Shown piece after piece: positions 33,129 to 43,861 of a DNA stretch of 64,000 nucleotides (positions are counted from its first letter, which is position 1; each line of letters begins with the position of its first letter). The notes beneath the pieces are model-generated. The model was not told the DNA's origin and did no database searches. It saw only the letters and a list, made by a program, of their open reading frames with translations. Both the position numbers and the translations under genes were made by a program. Source of the DNA: Amorphophallus konjac (lineage: Eukaryota; Streptophyta; Magnoliopsida; Alismatales; Araceae); NCBI GenBank assembly GCA_022559845.1, contig CM040124.1:66859491-66923490 (forward strand), in the 5' to 3' direction.

Positions 33129-35820
33129 CTAGGGCCCACTTTGAAGCTCGGAAGTGGATGGCGCAGGTGTTTCACCCCCGGCACCCTCGGTGACGGCCGA
33201 CCCTGGCACTGACCCCACCTGCGCGGGAACTGCCTCGGTCGCGAGCCCTCCCAAGGCAGCCGGAGTTGGCGACCCCTCAGGAGAAGAGCCCTCTGGATCT
33301 TCCCCGCCCGACGCAGAGGAGCTGGAAGATGACATGTCCGAGTCATAGCGTTGGCGAGAGGGGAAGTCGATCCCAGAATCTTGTTCCCCAGCATAAGCTA
33401 CTGCCCGGCGGTAACCCTGCTTAAACCCCTTGCGGATGCCTCGGTGAAGTGCTGACTCATAGTAGGGAAGGGCAGCTTCCTGCAGGTCGGCCCGGTAGGC
33501 CTCTGAGCCCTTGTATTGCTCGATCGCCTCCGCCCCGGCTAGTCCCATCCTGTCGGCAAGCTCAGCCTTCTCCCGCTTCGCCTCGGCCGCCTGCTCCTCA
33601 GCCTCAACTGATCGTTTCTCTGCCTCGGCCGACTTTCATTTGGCCTCGGCCGCCCACTCCTCAGCCTTGATCGATCGCCTCTCCGCCTCAGCTCGGTCGG
33701 CCTCAGCCTCCAAATGAAGGTGCTCCACTGCCTCCGCCCGGTCCACCAACTCGGTGCGCTCGGCCTCCCAACGGCCATCCAGCTCGAGACGAAGAAGGCG
33801 CTCCTCTTCAAGGAGTTTACTTTTCCTCTCGAGCGATTCCCGGGCCTTCGTTAGTTGCTCGGTCAGCACTCCGACCTCCAGCCGGCTCGACCGCGACAAC
33901 TCCCTGATCGCGGAGAACTCCCGTCGGAGCCCCTCATGCGCCTCATTGAGTCGAGCTAGTTTCCTCTCACACCCTCCGAGGGTCCAAGCAAGATTCGACC
34001 GCTCTAACTCCGACCGGGCATAAGTCTCCGCCATTGTGGCCCCCATCTGGGCCATGACCAGGCCACCCTCCATAATGATGTCGAGGACCCCGGGTGGAGA
34101 ATGACGCTTGTCTCCCCCTTTCATCCTCGCGGACACCTCACGGCAAAGCTGGTATAATGTGCTCGAGATGCCGAGCCTTTCCAGAGCCACCGGTATGGAA
34201 ACCCTCTCCGCACCTGGCGCCTCACCAGAAGGCCAAAGTCGAGCTGCGGCATCGGCCGCCTCGCGCACTGCGGTTGTTTGGGGTTGCGACGCCTCCGTAG
34301 GCGAACCCCTGACCTCGACCGACACTACAAGCCTGGCCGCTCCGTGCACCACGGTCGTTTGGGGCTGCGACGCCTCTGCCGGCGAACCCCCAACCTCAAC
34401 CATCGCGGCCCGCACGTCACCCACCTCGACCGGCGCCCCTGCCTCGGCCGCGGTTGGTTCAACTTCGGCCCCCTCTGTTCCCAACGAGGGGAGAGCCGAC
34501 CCGTCACCGTCACCCCCCGGGGTGCCCCTGGTCTCCTCGGCCCCCTCTCGCTCAGCAAATGGGAGAGCTAGCTCGGTAGGGTCAGCCCTATCTTGCCCCA
34601 GAGAGGAGAGCGTCGCCGAGCCAGAATTGCCCCCAGCGGCGGGGACGACCCCGGCCTTCCTGGCCCGTTTCCTGGCCTTCACGGCCTCCCGCAACCTCCC
34701 CTCCATGGGATCCTTGCGCTTCGCCCCGCATGGCCGAGAAGTCCCCTCGAAGGCCGCCCCTTTGCCCTTGTCCCGGGCTTGGGAGTGACCCACAGGGGCC
34801 CCCAGTTCATCAGCCGCCGAGTCGTCGCCAAGGTCAATGATCTCAGCGGCCTCCTCCAGAGGCTCCCGCCTAGTGTCTGCACAAAGAAGAAGGCGTGATC
34901 GGGAAAAGGAAATATGACCCCCACCTCCGAAGGAAGATCTAAGTGGTGGCACCTGAGCCCGATGGATGCAGCCGCGTAAGAAGACACCGCTCTATGTTCT
35001 CCGGGGTCACCAATTCCTCGGTGGACTAATTCCTCAGCAGGATGGCAGCATACTCCTCCACATGAGGGGGGAACTAGTCCTGTCTAGGAGGGATATTTGG
35101 GTGGAAATTGGCCATTACCTGGCACATCCAGGTTTCCCCCACCGAGTTTATCCCCACCCAGAAAAATTGGGTCTTCCACCCTTTATGCGAAGAATCCTTC
35201 GTCGCCAGTGAAATACAGCTCATATTCCTCCTCGCCTGGATGAAGTGAAAACCCTTCCCAGTCGACGGGTGCGCCTTCAACTCGAAGAAATAGTGGAAGA
35301 GGTCCAAGGAAGGAGGAACCCCGCACTGACGATAGAGGATTCGGAAAGCGGAGAGGAGAAGGTACGAGTTGGCTACCAACTGAATGGGTGCCAACTGGAA
35401 AAAGTTGAGAAGCGTGTGGATGAAGGGCTCGAAGGGGAGGCGAAACCCGCTCTTCCATGCTAGAAGAAAGATGCAGATGTGGCCCGTGCGAGAATCCAAG
35501 CACGTCTCATACGGGGCAACAACAGCAAAGCTATACTTGTGACGCAGGCGAAACTGATGCTCCAGCCTCTTCACCTCGGCTTCCCCCAACTCGCTGCAGT
35601 TCTGGACCGGCGCTCTCACCACCGGTTCGTCGCCCCATCCCTCGACACCCAAACGCTGTCCCGCCATAGATTCCGAGGAATAACTTGAAGAAGAATTCTC
35701 TCGAGACCTCGAAGATTCTGGGGGAGGAGGAAGCTACCGGACCGCCTCCGCAGTTATCTTCGCCAACTCCTCAAACGCCGCCGTAAGTTTCTGCTCCTCC
35801 ACTGTGTCCTCACGGCCCAT
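33129..35820 (-). pseudogene. Tat antisense gene (putative gypsy-type transposon protein with coiled coil), one predicted intron, four stops
   Basis: Encoded opposite to gag-pol, between pol and the 3' LTR. Exon 1 (35820-34953) starts MGREDTVEE and holds a conserved globular domain (LPFEPFIHTLLNFF, GVPPSLDLFHYFF, THPS-like GKGFHFI) resembling the 'putative gypsy type transposon' family known from Tat elements. A 76-bp intron (34952-34877) has donor CAG/GTGCCA and acceptor TTTGTGCAG/ACA, and the reading phase matches across it. Exon 2 (34876-33129) is acidic and Ala/Glu-rich, with a coiled coil at about 33550-34000 and a Ser/Pro-rich tail ending at TAG 33129. In-frame stops are at 35734 (TAG), 35074 (TAG), 35026 (TAG) and 33636 (TGA). 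The intact form would be about 870 residues. Its function is unknown. Confidence 0.78.
34877..34952 (-). other. Predicted intron of the antisense gene
   Basis: GT...AG boundaries (GTGCCACC...CTTTGTGCAG), with pyrimidines before the acceptor. The upstream frame leaves one base (G) and the downstream exon supplies AC, joining in phase. It also removes an in-frame stop just after the donor. Confidence 0.65.
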
Positions 35821-36108
35821 CGAAGATCCCCAAAAGTAAATAAGCGAAGGAAAGCCCAAACCCTAACAACGGAAAGAGTCTGGGATGACAACCAGCGCCC
35901 AACGCCTATAAACCCACGTGGGAGGTGGCGCGTCGTTCTGACCTCCGAGAAAAGGGGGCCCCTTCATTTAAAATCCGTTAGGATTGTAATTATTACGGGC
36001 CCAGGTGACCACGACATGTGGCTTCATAACACCGCCAGATCTCCACCCACCTGAGCCACGCTGGTCCAAAACACTAAAAGGCTACTCATCCGAGCCACCT
36101 TTGGCTCG
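35821..36108. other. Noncoding stretch of Tat before the 3' LTR
   Basis: Holds the presumed promoter side of the antisense gene. I see no clear TATA box and no ORF. Confidence 0.5.
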
Positions 36109-36127
36109 AGAGTAGGAGGGGGACAAG
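36109..36127 (+). other. Polypurine tract of the Tat element
   Basis: AGAGTAGGAGGGGGACAAG lies just before the inferred LTR start TGGAGAGGGGG. The position is right for the plus-strand primer; the exact border is inferred. Confidence 0.6.
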
Positions 36128-36501
36128 TGGAGAGGGGGATTTCTGCAGCCCATTCAAGAGCAGCCGAACTAGGCCCATCAGGACCAAACAAGGCCACGCT
36201 AGCCCAAGTGACAGCCCACATGGCCCACTTCAGACAGAAAGCCCAATAAAAGATTCGCTCGAGGATACTACCTTCCCAGGCGGCCTCTAGGCTCGGAAGG
36301 CCCGAGCGTCGGTCAGGTCACAGGAAAGGTCCATGCCCGAGCCATCTCTCCACCCAGGGGAAGAAGGCACGTGTCGACCAATCCGACCCATCTTCATCCG
36401 AGCTAAGCCTACCGCCGGGATAGGGCTGGCCTCTCTGAGCTCGGTACGGCCGACGATTGCTTATCCATGTAGCCGTTAAGAGTCCTCTGTGGGCAGGAAT
36501 T

Positions 36502-36507
36502 TATAAA
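36502..36507 (+). promoter_or_regulatory. TATA box of the Tat LTR
   Basis: TATAAA in TTTATAAAGGTGAGGGACTC, in the orientation of the element. Confidence 0.6.
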
Positions 36508-36695
36508 GGTGAGGGACTCCAGCTCTCCAAGGTGATAACACTCCCATGATAAGGCAATAAAAGCCCACGTCGAGGATGTAACCCCCACCTGAAACCCCTC
36601 GACTTACAGGACTCCAAAAGACGGTGCACTATTTAACCCAGGGATACCCTCTGGCGAAAGGTAAGGGCAATCACACGCTCAAAACTCCTGAGCAA

Positions 36696-36700
36696 GAACC
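36696..36700. other. Target-site duplication GAACC, left copy
   Basis: GAACC precedes TGATGGGGGC; the second copy at 43653-43657 follows GTGTCACATCA. Confidence 0.95.
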
Positions 36701-39079
36701 TGATGGGGGCATCTCTCGCCCTTCATATTTTCAAAACCCCGGTTGCTCGCTAGCATGGTTCCAATGTGTCCGTCACATTTTCCTTAGTCAGTTCATGTAA
36801 TTTTCATATTTTCTTTGAGTCATAATTATGTAATTTTCCTTTTATTTGAGTCTTGTACCTAGGTTAATGAGTCATTTACCTAGGATTAAGTGTCATTAGG
36901 TTGATAGATTAGTTTATGGGCCCAATTCATTGGGCTAGGCCCAAGGGCGCCCCCCCTTCCCTTGGTTATTTGTCATTGTTGCAAGAGTCAGGGACTTTTT
37001 GTAAAATGTGGGTTACCTATATATAGGACCCCATTCCCCCCATTTGAAATCAATGAATGAATAAAAATTTACCATTTTGTGAGTTCTAACTTCAGATTTA
37101 TTGTGGAGTGAATCCATTAGTGAGGTGAGAAGCCTTAGGGAGAGAATCCCACCCATCCCTCTCTTAATCTCTCTCTTCCACTCCCCTTTCTCTCTCCTCC
37201 ACACCCAATTTCAAATTTTTTCTCTCTCCTCCACCTCACCCTCCACATCAACCCTAGCCCATCCACCTAAGCCACCCCCCAACCACCTCTCCACTTCCCT
37301 AAGTGCATTCACTACCACCTCCCCAACTACCACCTACCCCCCTCCTTCCCTAGGAGCATCTTGTCCTTCCCAACACAATCTCCCTCTCCCCAACACAATC
37401 TCCTCCCTTCCCCACACAATCTCCCAACTCCCTAGAGAAGTTTGAATATTTTCCCTCCACTTTCTCCTCCCCCATGCCCTAGACTCCCCAAGAGAGAGAG
37501 ATCTCCCTCTCCCTCACCCACCAACACCAAATTCGCAGCTCTCCCTCTCACCACCTGCTAGACCCCCTTCCAGTCCCCATTCTCCCCCTCCCTCACCTTG
37601 GTTTGCCCCCTCCCAGACCCCCTAATAGCCTGGGGTCGCCCCCACAGTCTACCATCACCATCTCATGTTCATCCGAAGCTGCACAGGCGAACCTGTCCAC
37701 ATCTGAGTGTCCTGCAGAGAAGCAGCATCTTGCAGAGCAGGCCACATCTTCATCCCGGCGCCCCTGGAAGCACAAGACGCTTTTCCGGAAGCGTCTGCTA
37801 GTCTTCTTCGTAACGGTGGTAGTTTCGTCATCGTCCGAGCACCGTGCTGCCCGGGAGAGCAGTTCTCCCTCGACTATGCAAAGCATCTCTGGCAGGAAAC
37901 CAGAACCTGAGTGGAAGCTCGACTGCGGCAATCCTAATGGGAATTTGAATGAGAGTTCTTCTGCAAAAATCTTCTACTCCGAGTTTTCTTTCATCCCCAA
38001 GAAGCAGAACTCAGTTTGGAGTCCGGATCTGAAAGTTATCAATTCTCTTCCCCGAGTGCGCGGTTCGGCCTCCACTCAGTCTGCACCGACCCCCCCTCAG
38101 TGTTCAGAGTCTACCGGTCTGCTCTGACAACATTTGGCATCTCCGTTAAGATATTTTCGAAGAGGACTCATAGGCGGTTCCAACGACTTCAGCGGTGCCT
38201 CATTCTGAGCTCGGGAGCGCAGGTGTCAACCGCTTCTTCCTGCTGTGGTGATCCAGAAGCAGTCAGAACTGAAGGTCTGCCTCCCTGTTCGAGACTCTGC
38301 CCCGGCCAACAGTGACTTCCCAAAATTCCAGCAAAATTTGGACGACTTTCCGGTCCTCCTACGAAGATTTTCCAGGTGGTTTCATCCCCAAAAAAATTTG
38401 GGAGCAGTCACAGCAGCCACTTCTTCGACCGTCTGTCAGCACTCGCAGAGAGCAGGCAGAACTGATCTCAATCTCCATTTGGAGTTCTTATCCCCGTTTC
38501 TCCCCTCCCCGCTTAGCCGGCTGAAGGCCCCTCCCTGTGTGGAGGTAGTTTTGGATGTAATAACAAGTTTTCCCCACCCCAAGATTCGCCTGCTACGAGA
38601 GGTGTAGTTTTGTAATTGTTTAAACAGGTCAAGCTGCCCCGACGCGGCGTGTGGGGATCTCCACGCCTCCCCGCTCGCCCACGTCTCCGAGCGGGACCGG
38701 TTTCTTCAAACCGGTCGAGTAAGTGCTCCAAACTTTGCTCTACTTTGTATTTGTTCAGTCAATATTAGTTCATAACTCCGATGGCCGTGAATGAGAGCCC
38801 GATCCTCAAGCCCCTTTGCTTCGAGAGACCACCGTGGGAGAGAGTGTGACCCGTGCCCTCGGCACCCGGTCGGCCCCCTTGAATTGGACCTCAACAACCT
38901 TGGGAAGAACCTTGGTCTTGCTGGCCCTCTACCAGCAAGGGCCCCACCCCACAACCTCGACTCGGCATTGCCGAGTTACCCCGGGTATTGGGTGAGCGTC
39001 GGGTGAGTGGCCGCCGATATCGGCCCGTTCGATGTGCGAATTGTGCTTGCTTGCTTAAGTCTAAGGGTGTGTCACATCA
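36701..39079 (+). repeat. 5' LTR of the chromovirus derivative (2379 bp)
   Basis: Starts TGATGGGGGCATCTC and ends GTGTGTCACATCA. Matches 41275-43652 with scattered differences. TATA box at 37018-37026; AATAAA at 37060-37065. 37100-37620 is very C- and CT-rich. All ORFs in it repeat in the other LTR and look like chance frames. Confidence 0.96.
37018..37026 (+). promoter_or_regulatory. TATA box of the chromovirus 5' LTR
   Basis: TATATATAG followed by GACCCCATT. The same sequence is at 41591-41599 in the 3' LTR. Confidence 0.7.
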
Positions 39080-39081
39080 AT

Positions 39082-39093
39082 TGGTATCAGAGC
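39082..39093 (+). other. Primer-binding site (initiator Met-tRNA)
   Basis: TGGTATCAGAGC, two bases after the LTR end, is the standard site complementary to initiator methionine tRNA. Confidence 0.92.
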
Positions 39094-39156
39094 AAGTTCT
39101 AGACTTGTCTCTACTAAGTCTTGTCCTAGGGCCATTGCATTTATCACCCTATCATC

Positions 39157-39507
39157 ATGGCCACTTCCTACTTAGCCTACTCGTCTCGCTTGGACCCAAT
39201 AGATGTCTTTGTGTTTGATAGATCCCACCCTAGTTTTTATCTAGAATGGGAAAGCTCTATAGATCACCACTTTGGGAGGTTCACCCTGTCAGGGTCTATG
39301 CAAGTCAACTATGCCAAAAGTTTGCTCTGGCGCCAAGCTAGTAATGAATGGCAAAACATTGTAGGCTTAAGGGAAGTTGGAAGGCAAGAGCCCATCGACT
39401 CTTGGGTTGAGATGAGAAATGAACTTAGGAAGATTTATGCCCATATGGACCCTCTTATCACTATAGAGGAAGCCCAAGCTCCCACCAATAAAGAAGAAGA
39501 GCCTTAA
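39157..39507 (+). CDS. Truncated gag-like protein of the chromovirus derivative (116 residues)
   Basis: First ORF after the primer-binding site. It contains a gag-type segment (FYLEWESSIDHHFGRF and EMRNELRKIYAHM, as in chromovirus gag before and within the capsid region) but stops after 116 residues, far shorter than a full gag (several hundred residues). The N-terminus is intact; the rest has been lost. It may or may not still be translated. Confidence 0.65.
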   Translation: MATSYLAYSSRLDPIDVFVFDRSHPSFYLEWESSIDHHFGRFTLSGSMQVNYAKSLLWRQASNEWQNIVGLREVGRQEPIDSWVEMRNELRKIYAHMDPLITIEEAQAPTNKEEEP

Positions 39508-39633
39508 TCTTCCCCCACCCCTCATGGTCCGGATCCTCAAAGGTCATGCACCGTCACACGTGGCACCCTCACCATAGATGAGTCCATACTCCAATGGCTC
39601 AAGCAATGTCCCACCCTCCCTAGCTCACCACCA

Positions 39634-40128
39634 TTGGCATATAAATCCCAAATTGTTCCCACCCGACCTCCCCATGTCACTTATCAAAACTTCTACTCTA
39701 TGGAAGACTTGGGAGACCTTGTGGATTGCCTACATTGGCAAGCCCACTTAACCGGCCTACTAGCCATGAGACAATTGGAGTCTAGCACCGTCAACTTTGT
39801 CCACCCATCCATCGGTTCCATCACCTCCCTTTGCATAAGTGGGCATTGTACTAGTGAGATCCTTCTATTTCTCCCCTTGGAGGAAGAACCCATCCCGGTC
39901 TACTCCCCACCCCTTGAGATCCCAAGCACCTTGAACGGTCAACCCACTAGAGACCTTGGACCAACTACTTGGGAGGAGGATGACTCACCACCTTGTGAGG
40001 ACCTTGGGGACATGGAGTTCCTCTCTCTAGGTAGCTCTTACCATGATCCCTTTGACCCCTTCCAATGGGAGTATGGATACCCATGTGGCCCAACCACCTT
40101 ACCCACCACCCACCTTTCCCTACTCTAA
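39634..40128 (+). CDS. ORF of unknown function (164 residues)
   Basis: Open from ATG, acidic and Pro/Leu-rich, with short phrases such as WEEDDSPPCEDLGDMEF. I recognise no domain. It lies where protease-RT would be in a full element. It could be chance, a decayed filler or captured sequence. Codon use is not clearly different from its surroundings. Confidence 0.35.
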   Translation: MAYKSQIVPTRPPHVTYQNFYSMEDLGDLVDCLHWQAHLTGLLAMRQLESSTVNFVHPSIGSITSLCISGHCTSEILLFLPLEEEPIPVYSPPLEIPSTLNGQPTRDLGPTTWEEDDSPPCEDLGDMEFLSLGSSYHDPFDPFQWEYGYPCGPTTLPTTHLSLL

Positions 40129-40271
40129 CCCACCGTGATGGATCAAACCCACCCGTTCCTAGACTCGAGTTACACCATGGGAGCCATGACTATAGACAAT
40201 ATACTCCTAGGGATCAAGGAAGTGCCCCACTTCATGATATCTACCTTCCTAGACCCCTTTGATCCATTCCA

Positions 40272-40748
40272 ATGAAGTCCAAAAGCCCACACATAGGAGA
40301 CCTCTTTGGCACAAGAGTGCATAAGTCTTGGTGTACAACACCACTTGGCATGATTCATAAGTCGGGTCCACTCGTTGATATCACCCACATGTCAAGTAGG
40401 ATGCATGATTGGTTCATATTCGGATGTATTGACCCTCCCTCATTTAACATTGGTCATACACATGTCAAAAGTATCTACGGATGTCCGGGTCCCCCGACAT
40501 TCATCACCACTTTGCATGATAGGTTCACCTACGGGTGTCCCGGCCCACCTAGGCCCACCAAAGTCTACATGACAGCATTGCATGATAAGCTCACATATGG
40601 TTACCCTGGCCCTCCTAATTCCATCAAAGTCTTCTTGGCATCAAAGCATCATTGGTCTACTTTTGGTTGTCCAGGTCCACCCATCACCCCTAGAATGTCA
40701 GCATTCACAAAATTACATGAAAACCTTAGCAAGCACATCAGCAAATAA
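40272..40748 (+). CDS. ORF with repeated GCPGPP peptides (158 residues)
   Basis: It contains five copies of (Y/F)G(C/Y)PGPP or near it, each preceded by a (L/M)HD-type phrase, at about 20-24 residue spacing (residues about 70-145). It ends in the region where integrase C-terminal homology starts in another frame. No family recognised. The repeat could be coding or only a short DNA tandem repeat. Confidence 0.4.
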   Translation: MKSKSPHIGDLFGTRVHKSWCTTPLGMIHKSGPLVDITHMSSRMHDWFIFGCIDPPSFNIGHTHVKSIYGCPGPPTFITTLHDRFTYGCPGPPRPTKVYMTALHDKLTYGYPGPPNSIKVFLASKHHWSTFGCPGPPITPRMSAFTKLHENLSKHISK

Positions 40749-41326
40749 GAATGAGACTTATAAAAGACAGGCCGACTCTCATCGACGTCACCAAGAATTC
40801 CACGTGGGTGACTTTGTGATGGTGAGGATAGAGAGACTCTCCCCAAGAGCCATCTCAAAATTGAGGTCTCGTGGGGCTGGTCCCTTCCAGGTTCTGAGAC
40901 GCCTTGGCACTAATGCCTATGAGTTAGATCTTCCCGAGGAGTATGGAGTGAGTCCCACATTCAATGTAGCCGACCTAGTGCCATATAAGGGGGCCCACGG
41001 TGGTACCCAGTGAGAATATTGAGCATATTCCTCCTGTTGAGAGAGCACCCATCCGTGAGGAGAGATCACCAGCCAAGAGAGCCCAGCGTGAGCGCATTGA
41101 ACGAATATTGGATGAACATGTCACTATCACCAAGAGCAAGGTGAATGAGCGCTACCTCGTCAGGTGGATGGATCGGCCTCCTTCGGAAGACTTGAGGGCG
41201 ACATCACTTCTACACCCTCCTAGGAGGGAAGGACTCTTACTCGACGGAGTCGAGTTCTTTGCACCCCGGGAGTATGATGGGGGCATCTCTCGCCCTTCAT
41301 ATTTTCAAACCCCGGTTGCTCGCTAG
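40744..41326 (+). pseudogene. Integrase C-terminus and chromodomain-like segment, frameshifted
   Basis: 40744-41010 encodes the conserved integrase C-terminal region (ADSHRRHQEFHVGDFVMVRI, LGTNAYELDLP, FNVADLVPYKG). A frame change near 41000-41013 follows. The next frame carries ERILDEHVT and YLVRWMDRPPSED, the start of a chromodomain of the kind carried by chromoviruses. The frame runs into the 3' LTR. Without the catalytic core it cannot integrate DNA. Confidence 0.85.
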
Positions 41327-43652
41327 CATGGTTCCAATGTGTCCGTCACATTTTCCTTAGTCAATTCATGTAATTTTCATATTTTCTTTGAGTCATAATT
41401 ATGTAATTTTCCTTTTATTTGAGTCTTGTACTTAGGTTAATGAGTAATTTACCTAGGATTAAGTGTCATTAGGTTGATAGATTAGTTTATGGGCCCAATT
41501 CATCGGGCTAGGCCCAAGGGCGCCCCCCCTTCCCTTGGTTATTTGTCATTGTTGCAAGAGTCAGGGACTTTTTGTAAAATGTGGGTTGCCTATATATAGG
41601 ACCCCATTCCCCTCATTTGAAATCAATGAATGAATGAAAATTTACCATTTTGTGAGTTCTAACTTCAGATTTATTGTGGAGTGAATCCATTAGTGAGGTG
41701 AGAAGCCTTAGGGAGAGAATCCCACCCATCCCTCTCTTAATCTCTCTCTTCCACTCCCCTTTCTCTCTCCTCCACACCCAATTTCAAATTTTTTCTCTCT
41801 CCTCCACCTCACCCTCCACATCAACCCTAACCCATCCACCTAAGCCACCCCCCAACCACCTCTCCACTTCCCTAAGTGCATTCACTACCACCTCCCCAAC
41901 TACCACCTACCCCCCTCCTTCCCTAGGAGCATCTTGTCCTTCCCAACACAATCTCCCTCTCCCCAACATAATCTCCTCCCTTCCCCACACAATCTCCCAA
42001 CTCCCTAGAGAAGTTTGAATATTTTCCCTCCACTTTCTCTTCCCCCATGCCCTAGACTCCCCAAGAGAGAGAGATCTCCCTCTCCCTCACCCACCAACAC
42101 CAAATTCGCAGCTCTCCCTCTCACCACTTACTAGACCCCCTTCTAGTCCCCATTCTCCCCCTCCCTCACCTTGGTTTTCCCTCTCCCAGACCCCCTAATA
42201 GCCTAGGGTCGCCCCCACAGTCTACCATCACCATCTCATGTTCATCCGAAGCTGCACCGGCGAACCTATCCACATGTGAGAGTCCTGCAGAAAAGCAACA
42301 TCTTGCAGAGCAGGCCACGTCTTCATACCGGCGCCCCTGGAAGCACAAAAGTGATTTCCGGAAGCGTCTGCTAGTCTTCTTCGCAACGGCGGTGGTTTCG
42401 TCATTGTCCGAGCACCGTGCTGCCCGAGAGAGCAGTTCTCCCTCGACTGCGCAAAGCATCTCTGGCAGGAAACCAGAACCTGAGTGGAAGCTCAACTGCG
42501 GCAATCCTACTCGGAATCTGAATGAGAGTTCTTCTGCAAAAATCTTCTACTCCGAGTTTTCTTTCATCCCCAAGAAGCAGAACTCAGTTTGGTGTCCGGA
42601 TCTGAAAGTTATCAATACTCTTCCCCGGGTGCGCGGTTCTACCTCCACTCAGTCTGCACCGACCCCCCCTTAGTGTTCAGAGTCTATCGGTCTGCTCCGA
42701 CAACATTTGGCATCTCCGTCAGGATCGTTTCAAAGATGACTCATAGGCAGTTCCAACGACTTCAGCGGCGCCTCATTCTGAGCTCGGGAGCACTGGTGTC
42801 AAGCTCTTCTTCCTGCTTTGGTGATCCAGAAGCAGTCAGAACTGAAGGTCTGCCTCCCTGTTCGAGACTCTACCCCGGCCAACAGTGACTTCCCAAAATT
42901 CCAGCAAAATTTGGACGACTTTCCGGTCCTCCTACGAAGATTTTCCAGGTGGTTTCATCCCCAAAAAAATTTGGGAGCAGTCACAGCAGCCACTTCTTCG
43001 ACCGTCTGTCAGCACTCGCAGAGAGCAGGCAGAACTGATCTCAATCTCCATTTGGAGTTCTTATCCCCGTTTCTCCCCTCCCCGCTTAGCCGGCTGAAGG
43101 CCCCTCCCTGTGTGGAGGTAGTTTTGGATGTAATAACAAGTTTTCCCCACCCCAAGATTCGCCTGCTACGAGAGGTGTAGTTTTGTAATTGTTTAAACAG
43201 GTCAAGCTGCCCCGACGCGGCGTGTGGGGATCTCCACGCCTCCCCGCTCGCCCACGTCTCCGAGCGGGACCGGTTTCTTCAAACCGGTCGAGTAAGTGCT
43301 CCAAACTTTGCTCTACTTAATATTTGTTTAGTCAATATTAGTTCATAACTCCGCTGGCCGTGAATGAGAGCCCGATCCTCAAGCTCCTTTGCTTCGAGAG
43401 ACCACCGTGGGGGAGAGTGTGACCCGTGCCCTCGGCACCCGGTCGGCCCCCTTGAATTCGACCTCCACAATCTTGGGAAGAACCTTGGTCTTGCTGGCCC
43501 TCTACCAGCAAGGGCCCAACCCCACAACCTCGACTCGGCATTTCCGAGCTACCCCAGGTCTTGGGTGAGCGTCGGGTGAGTGGACGCCGATATCGGCCCA
43601 TTCGATGTGCGAATTGTGCTTGCTTGCTTAAGTCTAAGGGTGTGTCACATCA
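41275..43652 (+). repeat. 3' LTR of the chromovirus derivative (2378 bp)
   Basis: Copy of 36701-39079 with scattered base differences; for example the AATAAA at 37060 reads AATGAA here. TATA box at 41591-41599. Confidence 0.96.
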
Positions 43653-43657
43653 GAACC
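43653..43657. other. Target-site duplication GAACC, right copy
   Basis: Matches 36696-36700. Confidence 0.95.
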
Positions 43658-43861
43658 ACTTCACCCTTCTGGTGGAGAGGGATCTCGCGTAGAAGCTACT
43701 TACTCTCTATATTGCTTCCACCATAGCTCTATTGACTTAAGCATTGGAGGGTTTTCCCCAGGGACTCATCCCTGGGCCCCCTGATCCGTTTCCCTTTCTT
43801 GCAGTTCACTATCCGGTGATCCACTGCCCGCTCAGGACCAGCGCGAGATCTTGCCTCTTCA
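43658..43861 (+). repeat. Tat 3' LTR, second part
   Basis: Continues the LTR split at 36700; ends ...TTGCCTCTTCA, giving TG...CA for a reconstructed length of about 777 bp. The sequence changes to element F LTR at 43863. Confidence 0.7.

Larger units (their letters stand above)
36128..36700 (+). repeat. Tat 3' LTR, first part
   Basis: Starts TGGAGAGGGG after the polypurine tract. A plus-strand TATAAA box is at 36502-36507 (TTTATAAAGGTGAGG). It is interrupted at 36700 by the chromovirus derivative and resumes at 43658. Confidence 0.7.
36701..43652 (+). mobile_element. Non-autonomous chromovirus-derived Ty3/gypsy element
   Basis: A complete insertion of 6952 bp with two LTRs (TGATGGGGG...GTCACATCA), a Met-tRNA primer site and a GAACC duplication. 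The interior is only 2.2 kb: a short gag-like ORF, two ORFs of unknown origin, then the integrase C-terminus and a chromodomain-like segment. Protease, RT, RNase H and the integrase core are absent. It belongs to the class of large internal-deletion derivatives that need a helper element. Confidence 0.95.
13750..43861 (+). mobile_element. Tat-lineage Ty3/gypsy retrotransposon, 5'-truncated in window and twice interrupted
   Basis: Parts in order: gag-protease-RT-RNase H (two types)-integrase N-half (13761-17921), integrase remainder (31014-31876), noncoding stretch, antisense gene (33129-35820), polypurine tract, 3' LTR (36128-36700 and 43658-43861). The dual RNase H and the antisense gene between pol and the 3' LTR are features known from Retand-like Tat elements. 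Interruptions are the copia element 17922-31013 and the chromovirus derivative 36701-43652, each with an exact 5-bp target duplication. No 5' LTR is visible to the left. GC-rich codons contrast with the AT-rich copia inserts. Confidence 0.88.

Noticed and set aside
34094..34898. Plus-strand ORFs of up to 226 codons
   Set aside because: Shadows of the GC-rich antisense gene; the minus-strand frame is continuous with exon 1 through the intron.
37101..38607. ORFs in the chromovirus LTRs (repeated at 41674-43180)
   Set aside because: They differ between frames, have no domain and lie in noncoding LTR sequence; CT-rich composition explains them.
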